64,000 nucleotides of DNA, taken from positions 1 to 64,000 of the forward strand of contig NZ_NEVQ01000003.1 of the NCBI RefSeq assembly GCF_002261185.1, in the 5' to 3' direction. The translations under genes and the position numbers were made by a program. This document shows, in pieces, positions 17,271 through 27,652 of this stretch. Position 1 is the first letter of the stretch, and every line of letters starts with the position of its first letter. Origin of the DNA: Bordetella genomosp. 4 (lineage in GTDB: Bacteria > Pseudomonadota > Gammaproteobacteria > Burkholderiales > Burkholderiaceae_B). The notes beneath the pieces are model-generated. The model was not told where the DNA came from, made no database searches, and was given only the letters and a program-made list of their open reading frames with translations.

Positions 17271-19270
17271 CGGAGCAGGCCATGCCGCCGCTCTCAGGCG
17301 AACATCCACTGATCAGCCTGCGCGATGTGTGGCGCGAATTCGCCGCCGGCGACCAGACCGTCGCCGTGCTACGCGAGGTAAATCTGCGGATCGAAGCCGG
17401 CGAAATGGTGGCCATTGTGGGCGCCTCGGGGTCGGGCAAGTCCACCCTGATGAACATCCTGGGCTGCCTGGACCAGCCCAGCCGCGGGGTATACCAGGTC
17501 GACGGCCGCGCCACCGATACCATGGACCCCGACGAATTGGCCGAGTTGCGTCGCGAGCACTTCGGCTTCATCTTCCAGCGATATCACCTGCTGTCCGATC
17601 TGACCGCGCAAGGCAACGTAGAAATGCCGGCCATCTATGCCGCCACGCCGCGCGCAGCACGGCACACGCGTGCCCAGGCTCTGCTGCGTCGCCTGGGGTT
17701 GGACCAACGCTTGGACTACCGGCCCGGGCAATTGTCGGGGGGCCAGCAACAACGTGTGAGCATCGCGCGCGCCTTGATGAACGGCGGCCGCATCATCCTG
17801 GCCGACGAACCTACGGGCGCGCTGGACTCCCATACGGGCCAGGAGGTGCTGCGCATTCTCGAAGAGTTGAACGCGGCGGGACATACCGTGGTGATCGTCA
17901 CGCACGATATGAGCGTGGCCCGGCACGCGCGGCGCATCATTGAAATCAGCGACGGCCGCATCGTGGCCGACCGTCGTAATGCCGAGACGCTGCCGGCACC
18001 TGCCGTGGCGCCCAGCGACCCGGTCCGTGCCGAGCCGCCGAGTGAGCGCGCCCGCCCCTGGCAGGCGGAGCTGGAACGCATCAACGAGTCACTGCACATG
18101 GCGCTGCTGGCCATGAATGCGCACCGGCTGCGCACTTTCCTGACCATGCTGGGCATCGTGATCGGCATTGCCGCGGTGGTCACCGTGGTGGCGTTGGGCG
18201 AAGGCTCGCGACAGAAAATCCTGGCCGACATTAGCGAGATCGGCACCAACACGGTCGGTATTTATCCGGGCAAGGACTTCGGTGATGAAAAGGCCAGCAC
18301 CATCCGCACCCTGGTGCCTGCCGACGCGGACGCCCTGGCACGCCAGACGTACGTCGACAGTGTCACGCCCGAGGCCGCGACGACGGCCTCGTTGCGCTAC
18401 CGGAATGTATCGGTCAATGGCTCGATCCAGGGGGTGGGCGAGCAGTTCTTCCGCGTGCGCGGCCTGAAACTGGCCCAGGGGCAGTTTTTCGATGCCGAGG
18501 CGGTGACGCGCCGCGCTCAGGAAGTGGTGATTGACGAGAACACCCGCAAGGCGCTGTTCGGTAACCATACCGACCCGATCGGGCAGGTGATTTTCCTGGG
18601 CACGGTACCGGCGCGCGTCGTCGGCGTGACCGTCCGCAAGGAGAGCCTGTTCGGCGACAGCCAGACGCTCAGCGTCTGGATTCCCTATACCACGGCGCTC
18701 AGCCGCTTGTTAGGCCAGCAACACCTGCGCAGCATCACCGTACGGGTCAGCGACACCATGCCCACCAAGCTCGCCGAACAGGCCATCACGCGACTGATGA
18801 TGCAGCGCCATGGCGCTAAGGATTTCTTCGTCTTCAATACCGACACCATCCGACAGACCATCGAGCGCACCACCACCACCATGACACTACTGGTGTCGGC
18901 GATTGCCGTCATCTCACTGGTGGTGGGCGGCATCGGCGTGATGAACATCATGCTGGTGTCGGTCACCGAGCGTACGCGCGAGATCGGTGTGCGCATGGCC
19001 GTGGGCGCGCGCCGCGGCGACATCATGCAACAGTTCCTGATCGAAGCCGTGCTGGTCTGCCTGATCGGCGGGATGCTGGGCATCCTGCTGTCGCTGGGCC
19101 TGGGCGTGCTGGTCGCGCAGCTGTCCGGCGGGAGCTTCCGCCTCATCTATTCCGGCGCCTCGATGGTGGCCGCCTTCGTGTGTTCCACGCTGATCGGCGT
19201 GGGCTTCGGTTACCTGCCGGCGCGCAACGCCGCCCGGCTCAACCCTGTCGAATCCCTGGCCAGAGAATGA
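17267..19270 (+). CDS. macB: MacB-type ABC transporter (ATPase plus mechanotransmission permease)
   Basis: The 667-residue protein starts with an ATPase domain: Walker [19 protein letters not shown] near residue 46, signature [15 protein letters not shown] and Walker [13 protein letters not shown] first membrane helix near residue 285 precedes the periplasmic MacB_PCD domain. Three further helices form the FtsX-like C-terminus, with the hallmark [20 protein letters not shown]. It expels macrolides, peptides or lipids from the periplasm rather than the cytoplasm. The gene overlaps both neighbours by four bases. Confidence 0.94.
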   Translation: MTEQAMPPLSGEHPLISLRDVWREFAAGDQTVAVLREVNLRIEAGEMVAIVGASGSGKSTLMNILGCLDQPSRGVYQVDGRATDTMDPDELAELRREHFGFIFQRYHLLSDLTAQGNVEMPAIYAATPRAARHTRAQALLRRLGLDQRLDYRPGQLSGGQQQRVSIARALMNGGRIILADEPTGALDSHTGQEVLRILEELNAAGHTVVIVTHDMSVARHARRIIEISDGRIVADRRNAETLPAPAVAPSDPVRAEPPSERARPWQAELERINESLHMALLAMNAHRLRTFLTMLGIVIGIAAVVTVVALGEGSRQKILADISEIGTNTVGIYPGKDFGDEKASTIRTLVPADADALARQTYVDSVTPEAATTASLRYRNVSVNGSIQGVGEQFFRVRGLKLAQGQFFDAEAVTRRAQEVVIDENTRKALFGNHTDPIGQVIFLGTVPARVVGVTVRKESLFGDSQTLSVWIPYTTALSRLLGQQHLRSITVRVSDTMPTKLAEQAITRLMMQRHGAKDFFVFNTDTIRQTIERTTTTMTLLVSAIAVISLVVGGIGVMNIMLVSVTERTREIGVRMAVGARRGDIMQQFLIEAVLVCLIGGMLGILLSLGLGVLVAQLSGGSFRLIYSGASMVAAFVCSTLIGVGFGYLPARNAARLNPVESLARE

Positions 19271-20655
19271 GTCCCCTGTTTCCGAGCGTGCCCCGCCCCG
19301 TGCTTGCCTGCCTGTTAGCCGTGCCGTTGGCGCTCGGCGGCTGTGGCCTGATGCGCACGGACTACGAACGTCCGGCCGTGCAAAGCCCCGCTACCTGGAC
19401 GTACGATACTGCGCGGGACGTGGCGGCCGCTGGCGGCGTCTGGTGGCGCAACTTCAACGATCCCACGCTCGAGCGCCTGATCGACCAGGCGCTCGAGCGG
19501 AACAACGACCTGGCCGCTGCCGCTCTGCGCGTGCAGCAGGCTCGACTGCAGGCGGGCTTGGCGCGTTCGGACCAATTCCCCACGCTAGACGGTGAGATCG
19601 ACATCAGCCGCCAGCGCAACCTGCGCGGTGAACGCCAGATACTGCGCAGCAACCGCGCCAACCTGTCAGTGAGCTACGAGCTGGATCTGTGGGACCGCCT
19701 GCAGGCCCAGCGCGACGCCGCTGAATGGGAGGCCGCCGCCACCGAGCAGGACCGCGCCAGCGCCGCGCTGTCGCTAGTCGGCACCACAGCCACGCTCTAT
19801 TGGCAAACGGCCTTCCTCAACCAGCGCCTGGCCAGCGCTGCCGACAGTATTGCCTATGCGCAGCGCACGCTGGAATTGGTGCAGTCGCAATATGACGCCG
19901 GAGGCGCCTCGGCGCTCGAAGTGGCAGAGGCGCGCCAGAACCTGGCCAGCCAGCAGGCGGCTCGTACAGAATTGGCGCAACAACGCGTGGAAGACCTCAA
20001 CGCGATGGCCATCTTGTTCGACGGCCCGCCCGATCGCATCATGGCCGACCCGTTGCGCCTGCCGCCCACCACCCTGCCGCCGGTTCCCGCCGGTGTGCCG
20101 GCCGATCTACTGGCGCGGCGCCCCGACCTGCGCGCCGCCGAACTGCGTTTGCGCGAAGCGCTGGCACAGACGGATGCCACGCGCGCCAGCTTCTATCCGC
20201 CGCTGGTTCTTACCGGCTCACTGGGCAGTAGCAGTACGGTACTGAGCAACCTGTTGCAGAATCCAGTGGGCACGTTGGGCGCAGGGCTGACGCTGCCATT
20301 CCTGAACTGGAACCAGATGCGGCTCAATATCCGCGTGTCCGAAACCGAATACGAGTTGCGCGTGGTGGAATTCCGGCAAGCCCTGTACCAGGCGATGGCG
20401 GACGTCGAAAACGCTCTGTCCGGCCGCACCCAACTTGCCGCGCGGGCCGACCTGCTGCAGCAATCGCTTGCCGCAGCGCGCCAGGCGGAAGACCTGTACG
20501 AAGTGCGCTACCGCAGCGGGGCAGTGTCACTGCGTTTCTGGCTCGACGCGCAGGAAAAGCGCCGTACCGCCGAGATCGAACTGGACCAGAATACACTGGA
20601 CCGGCTGCTTAACCAGGTGAATCTGTACCAGGCCCTGGGTGGCGATACGCGCTGA
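19267..20655 (+). CDS. Outer-membrane efflux lipoprotein (NodT/OprM family)
   Basis: The 462-residue protein has a lipoprotein signal ([15 protein letters not shown], lipobox LGGC). Two OEP repeats follow, with the typical NodT signatures [18 protein letters not shown] near residue 58 and [12 protein letters not shown] near 280. It forms the trimeric outer-membrane tunnel for the MacAB pump encoded just upstream. The start at 19267 was chosen because it overlaps the macB stop (ATGA) and begins the signal peptide; an open frame continues further upstream. Confidence 0.92.
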   Translation: MSPLFPSVPRPVLACLLAVPLALGGCGLMRTDYERPAVQSPATWTYDTARDVAAAGGVWWRNFNDPTLERLIDQALERNNDLAAAALRVQQARLQAGLARSDQFPTLDGEIDISRQRNLRGERQILRSNRANLSVSYELDLWDRLQAQRDAAEWEAAATEQDRASAALSLVGTTATLYWQTAFLNQRLASAADSIAYAQRTLELVQSQYDAGGASALEVAEARQNLASQQAARTELAQQRVEDLNAMAILFDGPPDRIMADPLRLPPTTLPPVPAGVPADLLARRPDLRAAELRLREALAQTDATRASFYPPLVLTGSLGSSSTVLSNLLQNPVGTLGAGLTLPFLNWNQMRLNIRVSETEYELRVVEFRQALYQAMADVENALSGRTQLAARADLLQQSLAAARQAEDLYEVRYRSGAVSLRFWLDAQEKRRTAEIELDQNTLDRLLNQVNLYQALGGDTR

Positions 20656-20781
20656 GCGATCCGTCGGCCACCAATTTCTATATCGTAGATACGGATTTAT
20701 TGCTTTTCCGAACAATACCCAGAGGCTATTCCTGCCGATGGCAACGATACGTCAATTGCAAGAGTCTTGAGCGAAAACCCC

Positions 20782-20806
20782 GAAGGTTGGATTTCCGTCC
20801 AACTTC
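20782..20806 (+). promoter_or_regulatory. Hairpin in the leader of the MgtC-like gene
   Basis: GAAGGTTGGA and TCCAACTTC can pair around a six-base loop, 19 bases before the ATG and just before the AAGGA ribosome site. It could modulate translation of the mgtC-like gene. It does not match a riboswitch class I know. Confidence 0.3.
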
Positions 20807-20824
20807 CTGCGTTAAGGAACCATC

Positions 20825-21337
20825 ATGTCGACGTTGAACGATATTTGGCTGACGGTAGTGAGCGAGTTTTCCGATATCGCAGACATTAAAGAAGCGACGG
20901 TGATAGTGCTTCGGCTGGGCCTGGCCGTCATTCTGGGTGCGGCGATCGGCTATGAGCGCGAAATGAAAGGAAAGGACGCCGGTTTGCGAACCCATATGCT
21001 GGTGTCTCTAGGCGCAGCCATTTTCGTTCTGGTTCCTAGCGCCAGTGGAATGCAGATTGCCGATATGAGCCGGGTAATGCAGGGCGTGATCGCAGGGGTG
21101 GGTTTTCTCGGCGCAGGCGCCATCCTCAAGCAGGAAAATGATCGCGTCGTCAAAGGTTTGACAACGGCAGCCAGCATCTGGATTGTCGCCGCCATTGGCG
21201 TTGCCGCGGGCTATGGTCGGGAAGCCACCGCCGTTGCCAGCACCCTGATCGCCTTGTTTGTTTTGGCGGTCGTTAATCGGTTCGAGAAAAAGATCCCCAA
21301 GGATGGTGACGCCCCTGCGAAAAGAACCAATACATGA
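20825..21337 (+). CDS. MgtC/SapB-family membrane protein
   Basis: The 170-residue protein has five hydrophobic segments and the family motif GYEREMKGKDAGLRTHMLV near residue 42. VGFLGAGAILKQ and VKGLTTAASIW follow, all strongly conserved in MgtC/SapB. It lacks the C-terminal ACT-like extension of Salmonella MgtC, like most environmental members. MgtC proteins affect growth at low Mg2+ and, in pathogens, survival in macrophages. It has its own upstream leader and no close operon partner. Confidence 0.88.
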   Translation: MSTLNDIWLTVVSEFSDIADIKEATVIVLRLGLAVILGAAIGYEREMKGKDAGLRTHMLVSLGAAIFVLVPSASGMQIADMSRVMQGVIAGVGFLGAGAILKQENDRVVKGLTTAASIWIVAAIGVAAGYGREATAVASTLIALFVLAVVNRFEKKIPKDGDAPAKRTNT

Positions 21338-21455
21338 CCAAAAAGTAAGGAAAAGCTCATTTGACGCATAGGGGTTGCTCAAACGGATAATTCGGGTCCG
21401 CAGTTTCGCGCACTAGAGCGGAGCTGAGTTCGATAAATTCCAAGGAGACAACTAC

Positions 21456-21905
21456 ATGCGTCGAGTCGACTACCGCGACTTGCTCGGGGGCGGATTGATC
21501 ACGCTTGTCGGGGCTGCAGCGATGTACCACTCATTGACCTCATTCACCCTCGGCACGTCCGACCGGATGGGGCCTGGCTATTTTCCCGCCCTCGTCGGCG
21601 GCGTGCTGGCGTTGTGCGGGCTCGCAATACTGATCCCCGCATTGCTGCGTGCGGGGCCGGTGCCCACATTCGAATGGCGACCGCTGCTCTGGATCAGTCT
21701 GTCAACGCTCGCATTTGCGTTGCTGCTTGTTCCGTTCGGCCTGATTCCCGCGATCATCGGGCAGACTATTCTGGCCGGTATTTCCGATTGCAAACTGTCC
21801 TGGAAGGGGTCGCTGATTCTTGCCGTGGGCGTTGCTGTCGGCGCGACCCTGCTCTTCAAGATGGCCCTGGGCCTGATTGTGCCGGTCTTCGCCTGGCCCT
21901 GGTAG
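21456..21905 (+). CDS. tctB: Tripartite tricarboxylate transporter, small membrane subunit (TctB)
   Basis: The 149-residue protein has four hydrophobic helices and the TctB-type N-terminal layout (GGLITLVGAAAMYHSL, then GTSDRMGPGYFPALVGGVL). It pairs with the large TctA subunit 12 bases downstream to form the membrane part of a solute uptake system driven by an ion gradient. Similarity to the TctB family is weak by nature, but length, topology and position agree. Confidence 0.85.
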   Translation: MRRVDYRDLLGGGLITLVGAAAMYHSLTSFTLGTSDRMGPGYFPALVGGVLALCGLAILIPALLRAGPVPTFEWRPLLWISLSTLAFALLLVPFGLIPAIIGQTILAGISDCKLSWKGSLILAVGVAVGATLLFKMALGLIVPVFAWPW

Positions 21906-21917
21906 GAGAGAGCAAAA

Positions 21918-23438
21918 ATGGAATTACTTGGCAACCTCGTGCTCGGTCTGTCAACCGCGCTCGCCTGGAACAACCTTCTTTGGTGTGTTATCGGCGTAGC
22001 ACTGGGCACGCTGATCGGCGTAATACCGGGCGTCGGAACGCTGGCGACCATGTCGCTGCTGTTCCCGATTACCTACCACCTGGAGCCGACCGCCGCGCTG
22101 ATCATGCTGTCCGGCATCTGGTATGGCAGTACCTACGGCGGGTCAACTGCCTCGATTCTGCTGAATCTTCCGGGGACACCGGCCAATGCCGTGACCTGTT
22201 TGGATGGGTTTCCGATGGCCAAACAAGGCCGGGGCGGCGTGGCGCTGCTCATGACGACCGTTGCCTCCTTTGTCGGGGCCAGCGTGGGTATCGTCTTGTT
22301 AACGCTGTTCTCCGAGCCGATTGCCAACATCGCGTTCAAGTTCGGCCCGGCCGAGTACTTTGCGATCATGGTGCTGGGCCTGGTGGCAGCTTCTGTCGTG
22401 TCGTCCGGTTCAGCAATCAAGGGCATCACCATGGTCGTAGGCGGTGTGCTGCTGGGTCTGGTCGGCACCGACGTCAATTCGGGTGTGTCGCGCTTCGACT
22501 TCGGCTTTCCCGAGTTGCAAGATGGGGTGGGCATCGTCGCACTGGCCATGGGGCTGTTTGGCATTACCGAGATCATCGCCAGCATTAATCATGTAAAGGC
22601 GGCTGACAGCAAAATGGACGTATCCATGAAGAGCATGCTGCCGACGCGTGACGAGGTCAAGCGCTCGTGGGGCGGGATGGCACGCGGATCGGGCATAGGG
22701 GCATGGTTGGGCGTGCTGCCCGGCGTAGGCCCCACTGTGGCAGCCTACATGGCCTACGCAGTCGAGAAACGGGTCTCAAAAAAGCCGGAGCGCTTCGGCA
22801 AGGGAACCATCGAGGGCATCATGGCACCGGAGACCGCCAACAGTGCGTCCGACATGGCCTCCTTCATCCCGACGCTGACGCTTGGCATCCCCGGCAGCGT
22901 GACGATGGCGTTGATCATCGGTGCGATGATGATCCATGGCATTCAGCCCGGCCCGCAAATGCTCACGGAGCAACCTGGCATGTTCTGGGGCCTGGTGATG
23001 AGCTTCTGGATCGGCAATATCGTTCTGGTGATTTTGAACGTGCCGATGATCGGTATGTGGATCCGTGTGCTGACGATTCCGTATCACATCCTCTATCCGG
23101 CGATCGTGATGTTCGTCTGCATTGGGGTCTATGGGGTCAACAATAATGTCTTCGACGTCTACCTTGTGCTGTTGTTCGGCATTGTCGGCTATGTGCTGCG
23201 GGTGCTCGACTTCGAGCCTGCACCGCTGTTGCTGGGCTATGTGCTGGGTCCGATGCTGGAAGAGAATTTCCGGCGTGCCATGCTGCTCTCGCGAGGTAGC
23301 TTCCAGACTTTCATCGATCGCCCGATCAGCATGTGGGTGCTGATACTGACGGTCGTCTTGCTGGTGTGGGGCGTGTGGAGCAGCCTGCGCCAGCGGTCGA
23401 GCGTGGCGCTCTCCGACGCAAGCCCGAAAGCAGCTTGA
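21918..23438 (+). CDS. tctA: Tripartite tricarboxylate transporter, large membrane subunit (TctA)
   Basis: The 506-residue protein is a typical TctA with about twelve helices and its strongest signatures: GVIPGVGTLATMSLL, YGGSTASILLNLPGTPANAV and LGVLPGVGPTVAAYMAYAVEK. It imports a carboxylate in partnership with TctB and a periplasmic TctC receptor. No TctC gene is present next to it or elsewhere in this window. An orphan TctC from another locus would be needed; Burkholderiales usually have many. The two-component system that follows convergently may control it. Confidence 0.95.
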   Translation: MELLGNLVLGLSTALAWNNLLWCVIGVALGTLIGVIPGVGTLATMSLLFPITYHLEPTAALIMLSGIWYGSTYGGSTASILLNLPGTPANAVTCLDGFPMAKQGRGGVALLMTTVASFVGASVGIVLLTLFSEPIANIAFKFGPAEYFAIMVLGLVAASVVSSGSAIKGITMVVGGVLLGLVGTDVNSGVSRFDFGFPELQDGVGIVALAMGLFGITEIIASINHVKAADSKMDVSMKSMLPTRDEVKRSWGGMARGSGIGAWLGVLPGVGPTVAAYMAYAVEKRVSKKPERFGKGTIEGIMAPETANSASDMASFIPTLTLGIPGSVTMALIIGAMMIHGIQPGPQMLTEQPGMFWGLVMSFWIGNIVLVILNVPMIGMWIRVLTIPYHILYPAIVMFVCIGVYGVNNNVFDVYLVLLFGIVGYVLRVLDFEPAPLLLGYVLGPMLEENFRRAMLLSRGSFQTFIDRPISMWVLILTVVLLVWGVWSSLRQRSSVALSDASPKAA

Positions 23439-23607
23439 CGCAAGTCGGCCGCTTGGGGGATTCGCCAGGTACGGAACAGCCCGTGGGACTGTTTTGTGCC
23501 TGGCAAAAGCGCGCGTGGAGGTATATGTCGTGAACACTGAGCGGCGGCAACAGTGTGAGTCACTACCTTTATTCGAGGATAAGGGCGTTCTGGTGGCCCT
23601 CACAGTG

Positions 23608-24978
23608 TCAACTGTGTGTTGAATCCAGCGGCAGTGACAAGCTGACCCGCAGACCTGGCTGAGCATCCGCAAAAGAGAGGGTACCGCCGTGCAAGGCGAC
23701 AATATTCATTACGCTGGTCAAGCCCAAGCCATGGCCTTCCGAGGATGGATCTAATCGGTAGAAGTGTTTGCCCAGATGTTCATACTCGGTAGCAGGCAGC
23801 CCAGGGCCATCGTCCTCAATCGTAATAAGCGCAGCATCCCCGTGCTTGACGACGTCGACCTCTACCTGGCTGGTGGCATACTTAATCGCGTTGTGGAGCA
23901 GATTGGCGAGCGCACTGGCCAATAAATTGACATCGCCAGAAAGGGTGACGTTATCCAGGTTGCTGCTGTGTAACGCAACACCTTTTTCTTCTGCTAGCGC
24001 CTCATGCATCTCCATCACGTCGGTGACGATGGCATTCAATTCGCAGGATCTAAACGAGCGGCGTCGTATACCTGCCTCCATCTCGGCAATTTGCAAAAGT
24101 CTTTCCAGCAGGATGTTCAGGTTCTCGATGCCTTCTATTGCGCGCTGATTGGCTTCCAGTACTTCAGTCATGGACGCGTCCGGCCGTTGCGCCGCGCGCA
24201 ATCCGCCAACAATGCGAGTCAGCGGAGTGCGAAGATTATGTGCAATGGTGTCCGAGATGTGCCTCGCGCTCTTCATCAAGAGCTCGATCCTGTCCAGCAT
24301 CGTGTTGATATCGCGATTCAGCAGCGTGAACTCGTCTTCGCTAGTGGGGGGAGATATGCGCTTTGAGAGTTGGCCGGCACCGATTTGCTGCGTGGTGCGG
24401 CGAATGTGACTGACACGGTACGCCAGTTCTCTTCTGAATAGATACGTTCCCAGCAGTACCAGCAGTACAGCTAAAAAAATCGCCGCTGCCGTGGCCCGGC
24501 CAATCAATGCCGTGATGTCGCGTATCTCGCTCAGATCCTGTCCTACGACTAACGTTTCTCCCTGCGCCAGGGTTTGGACTTTCAGATGGCCACGCGCAGG
24601 GATGCCGTCTTGAATCACCTCGGCGTCAAAGACTTCGGTAGATGTTGCGCTCGATAGAGGGATATTCGTCAGATTTCCGGCTAGCTTGCGGCCGTCTTTA
24701 TCCAGTAGCAAATAGATCTCGCGGGGCGAGTCGATCCGATCCGACAGCGTCAGTTCAATAGCCGATATCAGGTCCTCGGGGCCACCCTCTTCATAGGTCA
24801 CCATTAGACGTTGTGCTGTCGCTGTTATTTGCCGCGCATACTCAGTGCGCAGGGCCCCGATAAATTGAACGTATATGAATACGATCAATATCAACGTCGT
24901 CAAAATTGCCAGTAACCCATAATTCAACGTCAGGCGAAAGGAAATGGAGTTCCATAGGCGTCGAAAAAAATGCGTCAT
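23608..24978 (-). CDS. Sensor histidine kinase
   Basis: The 456-residue protein has two membrane helices (about residues 15-40 and 165-185) flanking a periplasmic domain of about 125 residues. HAMP, a dimerisation/phosphoacceptor helix (DTIAHNLRTPLTRI, His near 245) and an ATPase domain follow (NLLHNAIKYA, DDGPGLP, GHGLGLTSV). It phosphorylates the regulator encoded upstream, whose stop overlaps its start (ATGA). The ligand is unknown. It is convergent with the tct genes, so a carboxylate signal is possible but not shown. Confidence 0.92.
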   Translation of the reverse strand: MTHFFRRLWNSISFRLTLNYGLLAILTTLILIVFIYVQFIGALRTEYARQITATAQRLMVTYEEGGPEDLISAIELTLSDRIDSPREIYLLLDKDGRKLAGNLTNIPLSSATSTEVFDAEVIQDGIPARGHLKVQTLAQGETLVVGQDLSEIRDITALIGRATAAAIFLAVLLVLLGTYLFRRELAYRVSHIRRTTQQIGAGQLSKRISPPTSEDEFTLLNRDINTMLDRIELLMKSARHISDTIAHNLRTPLTRIVGGLRAAQRPDASMTEVLEANQRAIEGIENLNILLERLLQIAEMEAGIRRRSFRSCELNAIVTDVMEMHEALAEEKGVALHSSNLDNVTLSGDVNLLASALANLLHNAIKYATSQVEVDVVKHGDAALITIEDDGPGLPATEYEHLGKHFYRLDPSSEGHGLGLTSVMNIVALHGGTLSFADAQPGLRVSLSLPLDSTHS

Positions 24979-25691
24979 GCTTCTGCGAGTTTTCTATCGT
25001 GGAGATTCGGCTTGTCGGAGATCGTGTATCCCGCGCCGCGTATCGTGTGAATCAGCGGGGTGGATGAATTGGAGTCGATCTTGCGACGCAGTCTGCTGAC
25101 CTGAACATCAATAACATTCGACTGCGGGTCAAAGCTGTATCCCCAAATCGTTTCGAGCAGCATTGTTCGTGTCACGATTCTGTGCATATTGAGCATGAGA
25201 TAGACCAGCAAACGGAATTCCTGCGGTTGCAGGGAAATCGGCTGACCGGCACGGTGCACTTTCTGTGTGGCGACATTGACAGTCAGGTCTGCGATGCGAA
25301 GTTGTTTGACTTCTAGATGGTCGGGGCGCGTGCGCCTGACCAACGCATCCATTCGAGCGACGAGTTCAGAAAAGGAGAACGGTTTGACCAGATAGTCATC
25401 GCCTCCTGCTCTTAGGCCGTCAACCCGATCGTCAACGGCCGACAGCGCGCTCAACACCAACACCGGCGTTTTTTTTCCCAATGATCTCAGGGTGGAGAGT
25501 ATCGAAAGGCCATCGACATGATTGGGCAGTATGCGATCCAAAATGATGATGTCCCACTTGTCCTTCATGGCGTTTTCAAGGCCACTCACGCCATCTCTGC
25601 TGACGCTGACCATGTGCCCGAGTTCCGTCAGGCCATTGGCGAGATAACGAGCGTTCTCTCGGTCGTCCTCAATGATAAGACACTGCCACAT
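24975..25691 (-). CDS. OmpR-family response regulator
   Basis: The 238-residue protein has a receiver domain (IIEDDRENAR, phosphoacceptor in DIIILDRILPN, conserved LVKPFSFSELVAR) and a winged-helix output domain (LQPQEFRLLVYLMLN, VIDVQVSRLRRKID, IHTIRGAGYTI). The open frame extends 27 codons further, but MWQCLIIEDD at 25691 is the standard start. It forms an operon with the histidine kinase. Targets are unknown; the tctBA genes and the divergent gene at 25892 are candidates. Confidence 0.93.
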   Translation of the reverse strand: MWQCLIIEDDRENARYLANGLTELGHMVSVSRDGVSGLENAMKDKWDIIILDRILPNHVDGLSILSTLRSLGKKTPVLVLSALSAVDDRVDGLRAGGDDYLVKPFSFSELVARMDALVRRTRPDHLEVKQLRIADLTVNVATQKVHRAGQPISLQPQEFRLLVYLMLNMHRIVTRTMLLETIWGYSFDPQSNVIDVQVSRLRRKIDSNSSTPLIHTIRGAGYTISDKPNLHDRKLAEA

Positions 25692-25891
25692 AGTTATTTC
25701 CGATGCTATTTTTCGATTGCCTTCGTGCGTCGCTGCGACTCTTATTGATTGAGTCAGCAACGACGTTAGCACGCTCTGTCAGCTTTTTCTCTTACCAAAT
25801 GGTAAGGCAGGCGTAATACGCTCCTGGCTGGTTTTGACTAAGATGATTCAACCTGCCCGAAGTTATTCTCTTGCCTCAAGAAGGTCGCGTA

Positions 25892-26587
25892 GTGAGTGTT
25901 CATGTCAGCCCCGGTCTGGATCAAGACCAACGCATTTGTAAGCCGATCAGTTTCTACGACCTGGTTGAGCTAGTGACGTATGGGCGACTCACTTTCAACC
26001 CGTCAGCTAGCCTCCGGTTCGCTTCATTAGGTCCTCCCGTCATAAATAAAAAAGGGATGGCCGACATGGCTGCAACCAGCATGCCGAGTCTACAGGATGG
26101 AGCGTCTATCCAGGCATCCCGTGCCCCGAGCGCCATTGGATATCAGTCATGGGACCTGCTGGAGCACGAGTTCTCTATAGATTGGGACGGTGACGATGCG
26201 TCGACACCTACCATCTATATCCTTTCGACTATTCAGGCGCTATCGGAATCATTATTCCTCAGCCAGGACATGGAGGCGTTTGTTAATCGTACCTCACGCT
26301 TCGCTGGCGCTGCGGTGCAGCGGCGGTCAACGCGTTCCACCGCCGTGCCGATATGTGGCGAGGACAGGTTGACGGTGACATTGTGGTCGCGCAGTCACCC
26401 TGTAGCCAGCGGTCAACACTCCGTTTCACGGTTGCCTGTTGATCTGAGAACGCTGCTGACCAGTGTCCTCGTATCTCCGAGGGCACCAACCCGATTTTTT
26501 GAGTTGGTTTCGGATATCGTGCAGCGGATCAGCCGCGCCAGGGTATCCTATCCTCAGGAGACATCCGAGATCGCAGGGTACTTATGA
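25892..26587 (+). CDS. Hypothetical protein
   Basis: The 231-residue frame from a GTG has an AGAAGG ribosome site seven bases upstream; a TTG at 25871 would give seven more residues. I recognise no family. The sequence is soluble, with no signal peptide or clear membrane segment. Its middle (YQSWDLLEHEFSIDWDGDD) looks like a folded acidic domain, and the C-terminal third is richer in Arg/Ser. Being divergent from a response regulator gives it a plausible promoter, but whether it is a real gene is only moderately supported. Confidence 0.4.
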   Translation: MSVHVSPGLDQDQRICKPISFYDLVELVTYGRLTFNPSASLRFASLGPPVINKKGMADMAATSMPSLQDGASIQASRAPSAIGYQSWDLLEHEFSIDWDGDDASTPTIYILSTIQALSESLFLSQDMEAFVNRTSRFAGAAVQRRSTRSTAVPICGEDRLTVTLWSRSHPVASGQHSVSRLPVDLRTLLTSVLVSPRAPTRFFELVSDIVQRISRARVSYPQETSEIAGYL

Positions 26588-26599
26588 CAGCGCTGCGAA

Positions 26600-27631
26600 T
26601 TACGTCAGACTGGATAATGTGGTCTGGCTCTCGGCAATTTCGGGCGTATAGTCTTCATCGAAGAAATCACGAATCGCCTTGTATGCGACGAGGCGATTTT
26701 TTTCGAGCAGGACGAGGTGGGTGGCTTCCCCAATCTCAACCCATTTCCGGTATGCCGCATTCTTCAGTTCGAGGAATAAGGCCTGAGCGAGGTCGATAGG
26801 TACGTCGATATCCCATTCGCCATGAATCAGCAGCACCGGGGCCGAGATTTCTGCGGGGTTGTAATACTTGCGGCCAGCGGCCCAATAGTCGCGAATGTCC
26901 TGGATGGGGCCGTTGCTCGCGCGCATCAGATTGGGCGTACGTTCCCGGCTCCATGGATCTTCGGCTAGTGTAAAGTCCGCCCATTGCTCAAACCAGCCAT
27001 CCGGTATCAAAGTAGCGCGTCCATGCTCGGGCGCGGTGCTTAGCCAGCGACCCTTGCTTTCCCGTACCGGGACCAGCCTGTAGGCGCCCAAAGGGCCTCC
27101 CGAGTCGATCGGGATCGGCTTGTCGCTTAGCCACTGAGGCGCGAGCAGGGCGAGTTTCTCAACTTTATCCGCGTTGCGGCTGGTATAGGCGCCAGCCACT
27201 GTACCCCCCCAGGACATGCCGAACACGCAGACACGCTCCAAGCCACGAAGTGCGCGAACGTGATCCACCACCACTCCCAAGTCGTGTACGCCTATATCCG
27301 TCCCGATCACTGGAGCTGACTCGTCTGCAGGCGATTCCATCTCCGATGGCCGTGATGAATGTCCGTAGCCCCGGACATCCAACGCATGAACGTCGTAACC
27401 CGCCGCCGCCAGAAAGTCGAGGAAAGACATGCCATTGAATGGAACGTCGTAAAGGCTGCCTGACGAAAACGTCGCGCCGTGTACGATTACGATGGTGCGG
27501 TCTGCACGAAAGCGCGTCATAGAGGCAGGACGCTTGTTGCGTACGTGAATTTCGATACCCACGTCATCGGTCGGCACGTAGTACTGGTCAAAAACGAGAT
27601 CTGTTCCGCAGGATGAGTATTTCTCGGTCAT
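26600..27631 (-). CDS. Alpha/beta hydrolase
   Basis: The 343-residue protein has the catalytic parts of the fold: oxyanion strand IVIVHGATFSSGSLYD, nucleophile elbow FGMSWGGTVAG (Ser near 147), acid in IHGEWDIDVP and His in EATHLVLLEK near the C-terminus. It should be a cytoplasmic esterase, lipase or C-C hydrolase; the substrate cannot be told. It follows a metallo-beta-lactamase-fold gene by 21 bases on the same strand, so both are probably co-transcribed and controlled by the divergent LysR at 28675. Confidence 0.88.
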   Translation of the reverse strand: MTEKYSSCGTDLVFDQYYVPTDDVGIEIHVRNKRPASMTRFRADRTIVIVHGATFSSGSLYDVPFNGMSFLDFLAAAGYDVHALDVRGYGHSSRPSEMESPADESAPVIGTDIGVHDLGVVVDHVRALRGLERVCVFGMSWGGTVAGAYTSRNADKVEKLALLAPQWLSDKPIPIDSGGPLGAYRLVPVRESKGRWLSTAPEHGRATLIPDGWFEQWADFTLAEDPWSRERTPNLMRASNGPIQDIRDYWAAGRKYYNPAEISAPVLLIHGEWDIDVPIDLAQALFLELKNAAYRKWVEIGEATHLVLLEKNRLVAYKAIRDFFDEDYTPEIAESQTTLSSLT

Positions 27632-27652
27632 GATGAGTTCCCTGAAAGTGGT

